Part shown: positions 10,580 through 21,613 of the stretch, piece by piece
How positions within the stretch are numbered: the first letter of the stretch is position 1
How the letters are laid out: the number at the start of each line of letters is the position of its first letter
Assembly (NCBI GenBank): GCA_036925085.1
Contig: JAUPFP010000071.1
Location: forward strand, 1 to 64,000
Length of the DNA: 64,000 nucleotides
Reading direction: 5' to 3'
Source: Brachycybe producta
Lineage: Eukaryota; Arthropoda; Diplopoda; Playtdesmida; Andrognathidae
Notes under the pieces: model-generated
Seen by the model: only the letters and a program-made list of their open reading frames with translations
Database searches by the model: none
Told to the model about the DNA's origin: nothing
Made by a program: the position numbers and the translations under genes

Positions 10580-13468
10580 CTGTGTCTTAACTTTACTACT
10601 TTTGCCAATTCCAAGCCTAATGAGAAAAAATAAATAGAAAACTAAAAAAAACTGAACAAAATGAATGCAAACTTCCATATTACAAACTTCGGTAATCCTT
10701 TATTTAGACCCTCCAACAAGACACAAGCCTTGCAAATCTGTTGGCTCGACATGAATCCACATTGTGTGCATTTACCTATTTACGATAAGATTTTAATAGG
10801 TGGTCAAATAAAAGGAAGAAAAGTTTTCAAACCTTTTATCGGCATTTTTACTCCTTTTTTCATACTCAAACTTTCTCCGGAATGAATAACATCTAAATAA
10901 GAAAAAAAATTAAATCGGATCAAGAAGATACACAAACTAGTATACTGTATACACAGGCGGTCCTCAGGTTAGGAACAAGTTACGTTTAAGGTGCTTCTAT
11001 AGACGTATTCTTTGCTCTGCAGTTTTGAGAAGATTTAGGGTTTTAAACTTTTCAGGAAAACAAAACAAATGTAGTGCTTTTAGAAACTAGAATAGTTGGT
11101 GATATTGCTAAAAGGATTTTCATGATGAAAAATAAACTTTTTATATCATTAAAACATTTTATATTACATTGCATTTTATATAAATAAAAAAATTAACTTT
11201 TTATGACAGTTTGAAAAAAGTGAATATATTTTTCACCAAAAAACGAGTCATTTTCATATTGCTATAAAATGTTTATATTTTAAGATATTGCTATGAAAAA
11301 ACTTTTAGAATAATCTTCTACGATTCTAGTTTTGAAAACAATTTATTTTTTCGCAATGTTGTTTCTGCGTCCAAAACATCTATGAAACCTCCTTAACCCT
11401 TTTTTTTTTAACCTTTGTTTGTAACTCAGAACACATAAGCTAGTGGTGAAGAGGGTGCTGAAGTTGGGGCTGGTAGTGTAGAATGGGCTGATGTTAGAGT
11501 CGGTTAGACTCCTTTGAAACTTTCTTGAAATAAATATCAAGGTTTCAGTTCATATAATCTTGATGCTGTAAGTCGAACGTGTGTAATCCTGCGACCGCCT
11601 GTATTTAACATTCAGTGAATTATATACAAGTACAAACCGATAATTGCTCTTGGTCGTATCGCTTCCAAATCTTTCAGATACGTCCTCGCGTGTCCTCTTT
11701 AAAAACAAAACAAATTCAATACATTGTAACTTCAAACTTTTCAGTTTAGGATAAACAAAATTGCCTGTATGCATTTGGTGAATAAATACATTCTGTTGAG
11801 AAATAATCCAATTTCTTGAAATAAGCGTACCTAAAATAGTTTTAAAAAATAATAATAATTTCAAAGTAGGCACAAAAAAAAATGACAAACGAAACATTTG
11901 TACATGACGATTTCCTTCTCGTAGGTGTATTTTAACGGTTTGCATCGAGGTATAGCTCCTTCGGTTCCCTAAATAAGAAAAAACTTGATTGCAATCATTT
12001 GTATAACATAATTTAATATAGACATTGAATATACCGTGGTAATGGCAGTACAGCGTCTAAGTCTAGCAACATCTCCTCGCAAAACTGTATCAAAAAAAGA
12101 AAAAGAAACAAAATTGGTTATTTTGTCCATTGACAACTAGCAAAATGCATACCGTTCATAAGAACCGTTTCTGCAATATCATCGGCGTTATGTCCTGTCA
12201 CAATTTTGTTGACACCCAACAGCAATGCTCCTCGATCTAACGCCTGTCGTCGAAAGACACCGCAGAATGTACCTAAGAGATAACCACAAACAATATAAAT
12301 AAATTGGCGTATAGTTAAACGAACATTTTAATTAAGAGCCTAGATCCACGTCCATCTTGTTGTTTTGAGCAGACGACAACGAGACAAATGAGTGTTCTTA
12401 TATGGTGTTACTAAAACTGCAAGAAATCGCCTCACAATCGCTCAATTAAAATACAGTAAAGCGCAAAATGCAATAAAAAGCATTGTTCTTCACGTGCTCG
12501 ATTTATACAATTTTTGAAAAGGTCCTTCTATTTTTAAACAAGGTTCAAAGTAGTTTGTTTTTTTAACCCCATGTTAAATCCCATTGGCCCCAAAACCGTC
12601 CCACAAACATTTGAAAAACTCTCGTTAAAAACGATTTAGAACAATAACAAAATAATTAGCACATATATTCATGTATTGGCTTCACGATGTTTCCTTTTTA
12701 TAAATTTTGAAAAGGTGATTCTATTTTTTTAATAACGTTTAAAATCGTACGTTTTTTAACTCCATGTTAAGTTCCATAGGACTAAAACACCGTCCAACAA
12801 AAGTTACGAGAACTCTCATTAAAAATGATTTAGAGCAATCAGAAAAATTAGCACGTACTTACACGTGTTTATTGTCTTCAGGATTATTCCTTTTTCTAAA
12901 TTTGAAAAGGGCTTTCTATTTTTAAATAACATTTAAAATCTTACGTTTTTTTAACTCCATGTTAAGTCCCATAGGGCCAAAAAACCGTCACCCAAACATT
13001 TGAAGAACTCCCATTAAAAACGACTTAGAAGAATTACACAAAAATTAGCACGTGTATTAATCTTTTGGCTTCATCATGTTTTCTTTTTATAAGATTAGCA
13101 CGCGAAATTATTTTTATATTAATTATTATGTGACTTCGAACCGGGAGAAAAAACGTTAAAAACCCGTGTTTCAATCAACAACGATCGCAGCGCCTACATT
13201 CCGAAAAATTTTGAACTAAACGATGTATCTAGGTTCTTAAAATCAAATGCAAGTTACAGTTATTTTTCAGTCCAATCTGTTTAACTATTTCATCCATTGT
13301 CCAACCATATAACTCCTGAAAGTGAGCCAAAGGCAAAGTTTATTATCAATAATGGGTGAGAAAATTAGATGGTGGCATTAGTAATTTTTTTTATAAAAAC
13401 GCAATACTTACTTTGTACGATAATATTTTCAGTGGTAAAGTATACTGGTCCTGGTTTCTTTTCACAGT
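10580..13468 (-). CDS. CTU1: CTU1 (NCS6), cytoplasmic tRNA 2-thiolation protein 1, 5' part missing
   Basis: CTU1 with CTU2 thiolates wobble uridine 34 of cytosolic tRNAs. Exons recognised, 5' to 3': 13468-13412, 13315-13258 ([11 protein letters not shown]), 12272-12153 ([22 protein letters not shown]), 12084-12035 ([10 protein letters not shown]), 11968-11904 ([15 protein letters not shown]), 11830-11765 ([20 protein letters not shown]), 11696-11638 ([15 protein letters not shown]), 10892-10833 ([15 protein letters not shown]), 10775-10684 (CTQCGF and [16 protein letters not shown], the C-terminal zinc cysteines). Phases join in frame throughout these. The 11765 donor is GC rather than GT. 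A last piece (10616-10580, [10 protein letters not shown]) is out of step by one base at its junction. Exons for the N-terminal zinc site and the SGGKDS PP-loop are not found upstream, where the lectin gene lies. It is either a partial copy, a misassembly, or a gene with distant 5' exons. Confidence 0.88.
12505..13100. repeat. Three diverged tandem copies (about 190 bp) in a CTU1 intron
   Basis: Units begin near 12511, 12704 and 12901 with TTTGAAAAGG. Each contains 'TTCTATTTTT', 'TTTTTAACYCCATGTTAA', a 'CCGTC' phrase, 'CTC(A/G)TTAAAAA' and a 'TTAGCACGT'-like end. They lie wholly in the intron between the CTU1 exons at 13315-13258 and 12272-12153. Confidence 0.75.
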
Positions 13469-13784
13469 CTGTTAAAACATAAAAAATATCAAATAAGTCA
13501 AAATAATACTTTAATAAAATTATAAATCTAAATGTGGCAATGCGTTTTCTAAACTTTAACCAAACTTTTATCTAAACACACAAGGGGTAAAATGTCTCTT
13601 TCTTGTTTGTGTTCTTTGCACAAATAAACAAGAAAATGAGCAAACATACGAAAATTCCAATCAATGTACTCTTAACAGATTGTTTTAAACTTTAAAAAAA
13701 AAACATTTCAAATAACAATTAATTGAATTCAAGATAAATTTATCCAACATAATGCAATTTAGTAGTCAAGTAATCAACAAAATG

Positions 13785-13850
13785 TGTATCATATTTTTGT
13801 CACATGTATCTGAAATAAATTTCAGATACATATGACACAAATATGATACA
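13785..13850. repeat. Fold-back (hairpin) between the CTU1 and lectin genes
   Basis: Two arms of about 32 nt pair almost perfectly around a 2-nt centre: ATGTATCTGAAAT / ATTTCAGATACAT is perfect, and the outer TGTATCATAT...GTCAC half pairs with a few mismatches. It is outside any exon I can define. It could be a small palindromic transposon remnant or a hairpin RNA source. Confidence 0.65.
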
Positions 13851-14004
13851 TGTTGTCATCTTAAGACAAGTTATACACTGCAGATTTATAATAGTTAAAC
13901 TGAAAACCAAACATGTAATGATTTATAAAAAAAAGTGCACCACAAACACAGAAATAAAGACAACAAAAATATCTTTTTGATCAAACATCATTGTTTTATT
14001 TCTT

Positions 14005-14868
14005 TTAGACTAAATGTAACAAACGAGGAAAGATGAAGGTCTCGCAAATGTATCTGAACCCCCAAAAGTCGCAGTCTCTGTCGTTCCATTGAAAACCACA
14101 TTGTGGCAAGAGCGAGAGGCAGTTTTCGTGACCATAGTCGTTTGGCTCTCCAGGACACCAATCAGCATTTTCAAAAGGAGACATTGGTGTGATCCAATGG
14201 AAGTTTAGATTCGAGTCTTTTTTTGCACCGATCCACCAACCTTCTAAATTTTCGACTAAAATAATCACAATTCTATTAGAAGAGAATTCTTTTTTGACCT
14301 GTTTGAGAATAAATGTAAGTTTATTCTCAAACAAGTCGTGTTTTATTCTTTCTACTACCAACCATCGGGAAAATGTTCCTTAAGGTAGTTCTGAATTTGC
14401 TTGTTTTCCAATTCTGATCTAATGACAAGCAAATGTGACGAGTTCATGTTTTTGCACAGTTGTTCAGCTTCCATCCATGAAGAAGAAGTAACTTCACTGA
14501 AATAATAGCAACGAAGTCCGATTCTAACAAAACCTTCGGGACACAGACTAATACTGGCATTGTGACTCGTTGCACACACTGGAGCATCAACTATATTCAA
14601 AGCATATAAACCATGGTCAAAGAGAACCGTAAATATTTTAATAACATTTTATTACCATCTTCTAAAGAGTCTTGGAAAAACTCCTTCACAAACTTTAACT
14701 TTTTGCGATCTTAGGAATAATAATTACATATGAAAATATTCATACCTATACAACAAATTTTATAACATGTTAATTAAAAAAAAAAAATACTTTACCACTA
14801 CTCGCTTCAAATCTGTCCAAAATTGACAAGAAATGCAGTAGACTTATAACAATAATATGAGCTTCCAT
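14005..14868 (-). CDS. Secreted C-type lectin domain protein (EPN/WND type), complete
   Basis: Four exons: 14868-14796, 14709-14656, 14590-14363 and 14240-14005, all introns phase 1, giving about 196 aa. Exon 1 encodes a start and a hydrophobic signal peptide (MEAHIIVISLLHFLSIL). Exon 2 is a short charged linker. Exons 3-4 form one C-type lectin domain: CPEGFVRIG start, WMEAEQLC, WWIGAKKD, the EPN Ca-binding loop (PGEPND), WND (FQWNDRDC) and final YICE. EPN plus WND predicts calcium-dependent mannose-type sugar binding; secretion is inferred from the signal peptide. Such proteins often act in invertebrate immunity. The third intron contains a perfect 14-nt inverted repeat (14300-14313 and 14320-14333). 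The exon 3-4 junction is the least certain, but it restores the contiguous PDGWWIG motif. Confidence 0.88.
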
Positions 14869-15396
14869 CTTCTTAGCGACGAGTCCAAAAGTGGTGCTGT
14901 GCAGGATACCGAATTACAATGTAACACGGAAAACCATTCACGATAACATGAACACAAAAGATGCATATGGTGATAATGACGTTTTTCTAACGTGCGTCAA
15001 TTAGCATATGGTAACCATACATGGCCAAATGTCACATATATACAGTAACATTTAATGCAAAGGTGTATGTAGAACTTAATAATCAAAATTTCACTAACTT
15101 ACTAAACCCAAGGTTGACCCATATTTTAGTAAAACCTTTTTTCTGAAATAAATTTCAATACAAAATTCTTAGAAATTAGTAATTGCCTTAAAAAATAAAA
15201 AAAACAAGGCATTTAAATTGCAGAGTTTGAAATTACGATTTATACTGGCGTAAAACTTCGTTTTCATATACTGTATATTAAATGTATATGTAAAAGAATA
15301 TTCCATATGTAAAATTTTTTTTAAAAAAACTAAGCTAGACAGTTTTCAATAATAACTATGTTTTGTACTTTGTAGTACTGTAGTACTGTATAAATT

Positions 15397-16262
15397 TTAT
15401 CCTTCATTTTTGGTAGAAGCTGAAGGAAACTGTAGCAGGAGAAAAAAGTAAGTGAAGTAAATGCTGGCAATCTGTAATACAAATCAAGTGGACAGAATAT
15501 GTTTTTGTCATTTTTTAAAATAAAAAGGCTCAAAACTTATTCAAATACCGCTTAAATGTTATTTTGAGAAAACTTCGATATAAATCTATTAATTTAGTCA
15601 TTTACCTGAACGTTTGTATAAATAAATTGGTATGAAAATATTAACAATGCTACTTCAATTATTTAAACTGAAAACAACGACATTAAGAAATGCTACACAC
15701 CGGTTGGTAAAACCTTTGCGGAAAACACTTCACCAACAATAGTCAACCCTACAGATGTATTCATAAGACGATTCTGTAAAAATATCACCTAAATAAAAGT
15801 AAAAGTGATTTAAAACGAAATTATAAATTAAAATCAAAAATCACCATCAGTTTCTCATCAGAAGAAAGATGTTGAAGTTGAATCGAGTTCAAAATTCTCT
15901 GTAATTTGTGCGCCTATCATAGAGAAAATTCATACAAAGAAATCTCTTTCTGGCAATAATTGAAAATTGTAGCCTATATTTACAAACCTGGGTATTTATT
16001 ACTGAAGCACTGTAAGATGTTACGACCAAAAGTATAGTAGATTCAAAGATCCAGAATGAACTAACTAAGTTGAAATTCTTCAGTAGAAGATAGGTGTTGA
16101 CACAACACTGAATAAAATTCGAAAACACAATGACACCGACAGTGGAACTGAAGATTTTGTCTGCCAAATAAGACAATTTGTAAGCATGTTCAAAACGATC
16201 TTTAAAAAGATGCAAACTATGACAAGTATCGATGTTTCGACCATCTTCTTGCTTTGTAAAAA
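15397..16262 (-). pseudogene. 5'-truncated Gr gene, subfamily A (copy A1)
   Basis: Gustatory-receptor-type chemoreceptor exons: end of exon 2 (about 16262-15988, TKQEDGRNIDTCHSLHLF to SASVINTQ), exon 3 15913-15845 (AHKLQRILNSIQLQ, SSDEKLM), exon 4 15788-15699 (VIFLQNRLMNTSVGLTIVGE) and exon 5 15471-15397 (IASIYFTYFFLLLQF, the TYhhhhhQF signature). All four parts are in frame with usable splice sites. Exon 1 and the first third of exon 2 are absent: similarity to the intact neighbour at 17.0-19.1 kb stops at 'FTKQEDG', and unrelated AT-rich sequence follows. It is therefore a partial duplicate, probably non-functional. Confidence 0.85.
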
Positions 16263-16510
16263 AATGTAATAATTGCATACTTTAATTTAATACAGTTGGT
16301 TGTTAATGCATATTACATGTACCGTTAGTTTATAATTACTTTGGCCACATTCATAATTCTAATTGCTTGCTAACGCTTGGCATCGTTGCCAACGCAACAG
16401 ACCATTAGCAAACAGTTAGAATTTTAAAATGTTGCCTTTACTCACTACTAATTACTGTACGGTTGCATTCACACTGGCGTTTGTTTTGTGCCTAGTAATA
16501 ACAAAGAACA

Positions 16511-16590
16511 AAAAAATGAGTAAAAATGTTTAACAAAATGTGCTTTTTAAGTTAACAGCACATTTTGTTAAACATTTTTACTCATTTTTT
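16511..16590. repeat. Perfect 34-nt inverted repeat (hairpin)
   Basis: The arms 16511-16544 and 16557-16590 are exact reverse complements, separated by 12 nt. It sits just beyond the break of truncated Gr copy A1. The perfect match means it is young or conserved. The sequence is not obviously Gr-derived. Confidence 0.9.
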
Positions 16591-17027
16591 ATATCATTAT
16601 AACATTTTTACTAATTTTTATATGATAATGAAATGTATTTTTTTACACATAGTTATTGGCAAAACAGAGAACGTGGGCAAAAACTGATAATCAACGTGAT
16701 TATAATTTAAAAATTATAAATATTAACTATTTGTAGAAAAAAATACTTACAGAATTTACTCCGTCATAAAATTAAGCTAATTGACTAAAAGTGCAAATAC
16801 AGAATAAAAAAGAACATTTTGAGAAATAAATTGTAAAAAAAAATCTTGCAAATTTATAAATGCACCAAAAACATTAATTAATTAATAACAATTTAATGCA
16901 AAATCAGTGACAGAACAAAAACTCACGATTTGATAAAAGTATATAATAAGTATACATGTATAATACACGGTGTATTAAAACTTAAAAGACAAACCACGCT
17001 ACATACTTTTAACTCGTTTGTCGATTT

Positions 17028-19053
17028 TTATCCTCCATACGCTCCTATTTTGGGAGAAGCATCAGAAAACTGCAGCATGAGGAAAAAGTACGTGAAGTAA
17101 ATGCTAGCAAGCTGTAAGACAAATCAAGTAAGCCGAATTTGTTACATGTCATCTTTTCAGAGACGTATATGGTAAATGTTATGTTAAATGATGTAGGCCT
17201 AAAAGGTAATTTTATACAAAAGCAGAAATCTTTCGTTTTAATAAAATTATTAAAAATTTAACAATGCTCCTTAAAATGTCATTTTTAAACTAATAAAAAA
17301 AGAATGAAATCAACAAAACCTTACACACCGTTGATAAAATCTTTTTGGAAAACACTTCACCAACAATAGTCAACCCAATGGATGTATTCATAATGCGATT
17401 TTGCAAAAATATCACCTAAACAAATCGCAAATTGAATTAAAACGAAATAAATAAAAACAGAAGGTAAAAATTACCATCAATTTCTCATCAGAGGAAAGAA
17501 GTTCAAGTTGAATCGAATTCAAAATTCGATGTGATATGTAAGCCTACCGTACAGAAAATTCAGTTTTTGAGAACAATTAAGGATTGTGAATGAATGGAAC
17601 TGCTTAAAAACCTGAGTATTGATTACTGAAGCACTATAAGACATTACAATCAACAGTACAGAAGATTCGAACAGCCAAAAGATATGACTTAAACTTGATA
17701 CGCCTTCTTCTTTTAGTAGATTGTAAGTGTTGACACAACACTGAATAAGGTACGAAAGCACTATGACACCGACAGTGGAACTGAAGATTTTGTCTACTAA
17801 ATAAGTCAATTTACAAGCATGTTCGAATCGATCCTTAAAAAGATGCAAACTATGACAAGTATCGATGTTTCGACCATCTTCTTGCTTTGTATCAAAGCGA
17901 TTTGCAATTTCCTTGAATAATACACCAAGAGTGTAACACACCAGAGAGATAAACCCGACAACGAAAATATTCATGATAAAGTTAAAAATACGGATGTACA
18001 AAACAATTTGAAGTAAGCAAGCATGTCTATCATCATTATCGCCAGAAGTTGTATATATAAAAACACCACTAAAATGCGCCACTAGAAAAAGAAAAATACC
18101 CAATTCAATACAATGTACACATTAAAATCATTTTAAGTAAAAATAATAAAGTTTGTTACAAACTAGATAAATTGGTGAATGCCGTAAAAGTATTTCTATT
18201 TGGGATATCTTTTAAAATAAACTTACTAAAATTTAGAAGTCATTTTTACATTGATATGAAAATAAACATAAAATTTAATAGACATTAAAACCTAATGTAT
18301 TCAATAAAACTAAACTGTAAAGCCGCAAATGCCTGAGAATTCAATGAAAAATTCAAACAGTATTTAAAATGTAAAAAAAACCTTCGATATTGACAATAAC
18401 ATTTTTAAAATAATAACTTCTAAAAAAGGAAGTTTCCAATAAGATTTTAATGTCAATTTACATTTGTGGCCAAACGATATTTTAAAGATATTTAGAAAAT
18501 AACTTTATCAAACTTTGAATTTTACTTTTAATTCGTAATACATTAAAGAAAAAGTAGAACTGATATTTTACTCACATGTCATTAACAGCAAACAAAATGA
18601 AAATATACAAAACAAAATAACCCAAGTAGTCCGTCGAATTTTCTTGTTCAGACTATATGTTGTCTCTCTAGTAAATGTCGAACGCAACCACAAAGAATAA
18701 AACTCCACAAGCCGGTTGCTAAGCCGAGATTCCCAGAACAATGAAACAACGCTAAAACTATGTCCAGCATACCAGACAATATAAGAAATAACTCCAACAT
18801 TTCTGATATCGAGATCATAATCAATAGACAATCCTCCTTGAACTAAACGCCATAAGCAAAGCAACAATGTTTCAATAACAACCAACGTTGACCAAACAGA
18901 TCTCAAATTAAACCATGATAAACTTTTTAATGACTGGCCAAAAATGCCACAAATATTCAAGACAAACAAATAAGGTTTCCACAGACATCTAAGATCAAGC
19001 AGGAAATAATTGTCAACCATGTCAATGGCAACAACTCGTGAAGAGGATGACAT
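17028..19053 (-). CDS. Gustatory receptor, subfamily A (A2), intact
   Basis: Exons 19053-18576, 18081-17612, 17543-17475, 17415-17329 and 17111-17028 join in phases 1,0,0,0 to about 395 aa, a normal Gr length. Gr proteins are seven-transmembrane ligand-gated cation channels of taste and other sensory neurons. Exon 1 carries the N-terminal FLLDLRCLWKPYLF block and several hydrophobic helices. Exon 2 carries more helices and ends SASVINTQ. Exon 3 is AYISHRILNSIQLELL. Exon 4 has NTSIGLTIVGEVFSKK. Exon 5 has IYFTYFFLMLQF. The start at 19053 (MSSSSR) was chosen because related genes conserve an 'SSxxVxxxDM' stretch before the next Met (MVDN). Exon 3 uses an AG five codons upstream of the one first suspected in A1, and this site is conserved in all copies. 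Ligand unknown. Confidence 0.9.
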
Positions 19054-19493
19054 CCTAAACTTCTCTGATGTGTCTGTCCAACACAAAGTTCCCAATGTTA
19101 AATGTTCTGTTTGTAAGATACACACATGTGGCACTCTACATACAACACAAAAAATTATACACTCAAATTAACAAAAAGTAACAATTTATATAAATTGCTA
19201 ATGCTAATGCATGTTGTTACTTATAATTCTCAATTACTGTATTCCATCTACAGCTCCATTTACGTAACACAAATGCAGACAATTAATTTGAGTGAGTTTC
19301 TGCATCAGAATTAATTCAATTAGAACAAAATGTGATGTACGGTATACAAATCATGAAAATGATAATGACGTTTTTTTTTTAATTCTTGTAAATATTAAAA
19401 TTACAATGGATACTTTTAAACAAAAATATACTTTGTTAGTCGATTTATCTTTCATTTTTTGGAGAAGCATCAGAAAACTGCAGCAGGAGAAAA

Positions 19494-19593
19494 AAAAATA
19501 ATTGAAGTAAATGCTGACAAACTGTAAAACAACCGTAGGTGGTGTTACCTACGGTTGTTTTACAGTTTGTCAGCATTTACTTCAATTATTTTT
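19494..19593. repeat. Perfect 47-nt fold-back made from the Gr exon 5 acceptor region
   Basis: Arms 19494-19540 and 19547-19593 are exact reverse complements with the 6-nt spacer GGTGTT. The left arm is the start of Gr exon 5 with its splice acceptor; the right arm is the same sequence inverted. Confidence 0.95.
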
Positions 19594-19636
19594 AGTAATG
19601 TAATTTAGAGTAATGTAATTTGAGTTAAACATTTAT

Positions 19637-19888
19637 TAAAATGTTTAACTTAATTCGACTTGAACATTTTTAGGTGATATTTTTACAAAATCACATTATG
19701 AATGCATCTGTAGGGTTGACTATTGTTGGTGAAGTATTTTCCAAAAAAGTTTTACCTACGGTGTTGTAGGTAAAACTTTTTTGGAAAATACTTCACCAAC
19801 AATAGTCAACCCAACAGATGCATTCATAATGTGATTTTGTAAAAATATCACCTAAAAATGTTCAAGTCGAATTGAGTTAAACATTTTA
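19637..19888. repeat. 123-nt fold-back made from Gr exon 4
   Basis: Arms 19637-19759 and 19766-19888 are reverse complements with only two mismatches that I can find, again around the spacer GGTGTT. The right arm is the sense (minus-strand) copy of Gr exon 4 plus its acceptor; the left arm is the antisense copy. With the neighbouring 47-nt fold-back it occupies what should be the intron between exons 4 and 5. Confidence 0.95.
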
Positions 19889-20937
19889 TGTGATACGTAA
19901 GCCTATCACACAGAGAATTCCTTTTTTGAAAACAATAACAGATTATAAATGAATAAAAATTGATACTGAAGCAAAATAAGACATTACTATCAACATTACA
20001 CTACATTCCTAGAGCCAGAGAATATGACCTAAGCTTCATATACCCTCTGCTTTGAGTAAGATACAAAAATACAATGACAACAACAAAGATGTTGATAAAT
20101 AAAAAGGTTTAAAATGCAACTTAAAAAGAAAGAACATATGGTTTGTACTTTGTATTCACACAGTAGAAGACCACCTGTTTTATAAAATTATGACGTCACT
20201 ATAGAAAAATAATGGAAAGAAGATACCATGGTAAAAAGTGTAACAAGATACTTTTTACCATATGTTCTCTTCAATATTCAAAAACAAAATAATAAAAAAT
20301 GAAAGAAAAGTAAATCACACATAACAGAGTCTCAACACATAGAGAAAAGGGCCGCTAACCAAAAACAGAGTATATTGAAGACTATAGAGACAAAAAACTT
20401 TTGAATGAGTATAACAAATGAATGAAAAATATGTTTGAAATCAAACGTCATCCAAAAGAAGTACCAAAAAAGTTATGATAGTTGGGTGCTCAACACAGTA
20501 AGGGTAAAAGGGCCAAACTTGTATTTAAATAGAAATACATTTCAGAGGGCCAAGAAAATCAAATAAATGAATAATGAGAATGCTTATTGTTTAAAATAAA
20601 TGTTATGAGTTACTGAAAACTAAAACTTTCAATGAAAAGTTAAAGGGTAACCATATTTTTTTATGTAAATGCTGGTTGGTGAAAATAACAATATGTATCA
20701 GCGATCTTAAAAAATTATAAAAAGTTAAATTATAATTTTACAACCGGATGCATACTAGGCAGATATTTATAGAAGACGAACAATAGCTAGTTGACCGATT
20801 GGTTATTTTAATTTAGAAAAAATTCATTTTGACCAATCAGGAAGCTTGAATTTCCTTTTTGGACTTAAGAGCCTACAGTGGAAAAAAAACTTACAAAAAT
20901 CTTCGCATGTAGGCGCTTCTGTAGCTGTGACGTCAAC

Positions 20938-21001
20938 ATGTGGCAAAAAAATCAATTTTGATACACCGCCGTCCGCCATTTTCTCTTATCGATGGATAAA
21001 A
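20938..21001 (+). promoter_or_regulatory. Possible plus-strand promoter and tiny first exon
   Basis: A CRE-like palindrome TGACGTCA (20938-20945) is followed by CCGCCGTCCGCCATTTTCTC, which contains a YY1-like CGCCATTTT typical of housekeeping 5' ends. Then come ATG at 20992 and a strong donor AAAA|GTGAGTATA at 21001. The local GC bump stands out. No downstream exon could be joined in phase, so this is tentative. Confidence 0.3.
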
Positions 21002-21204
21002 GTGAGTATATTTTAATAACGACTCTTTTTTGGGTAAATAAGCACTACTGAAAAAAGGAAGAGCAACTTTTGATCTACAATCGTGAGTAATTTGAGTCGT
21101 ATACAATTAGTGGTCAAATTTTAACGTACTATGAAACTTATTGTTAGTGGGAAGTTTGATCCTATAAAATGTATAAACAGAGAAGCGTTTGTCACCTATG
21201 GGAT

Positions 21205-21485
21205 TTAACATGAGCTAAAAAAATACGAGATTTTAAAATGAAATTAAAAATAGAAAAACTAATTATAAATTTGTACCAATGTATCACTAGGTGAGCAATA
21301 TTGTTATGTACATATTGCAATTTGAATTTTGAAAATCACAATTTTTGTTGCAGAAAACAAAACATTTGCCTGAACCATGTATTTTTTAAATAGGAATTTA
21401 ACATGGGCTAAAAATACGAGATTTTAAGCGAAATTAAAAATAGAAAAACTAATTATAAATTTGTACCAACGTATCACTAGTAATA
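21205..21485. repeat. Two direct copies of a block of about 85 bp
   Basis: About 21205-21290 and 21398-21483 share 'TTAACATG(A/G)GCTAAAAA', 'ATACGAGATTTTAA', 'GAAATTAAAAATAGAAAAAC', 'TAATTATAAATTTGTACCAA' and 'GTATCACTAG', with few differences. Confidence 0.8.
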
Positions 21486-21613
21486 TACACAGTAAGTAAA
21501 AACACAAGAAATATATATGCATTGGCAACATTGCATTAGCTTTTAGTGTGGGCATATATATGTTCAGTTATTTCATTTTTTTTGAGTGGGTGTTTATTTT
21601 GAGTTGTTTGTTT

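Larger units (their letters stand above)
19440..20090 (-). pseudogene. Decayed Gr copy of subfamily A with inverted duplication of its last exons
   Basis: Remnants of exon 5 (about 19517-19445: IYFNYFF, then two extra T in a T-run shift the frame before the QF), exon 4 (19851 to about 19766: FLQNHIMNASVGLTIVGEVF) and a worn exon 2 (about 19930-20085, only recognisable by similarity to the gene at 17.0-19.1 kb). Exon 1 is missing. Between exons 4 and 5 lie inverted copies of both, described separately. A host-gene relic of tandem duplication. Confidence 0.8.

Noticed and set aside
11550-11945. 131-codon single frame on the minus strand
   Set aside because: It spans three CTU1 exons and their introns in mixed frames; splicing gives the conserved CTU1 residues instead.
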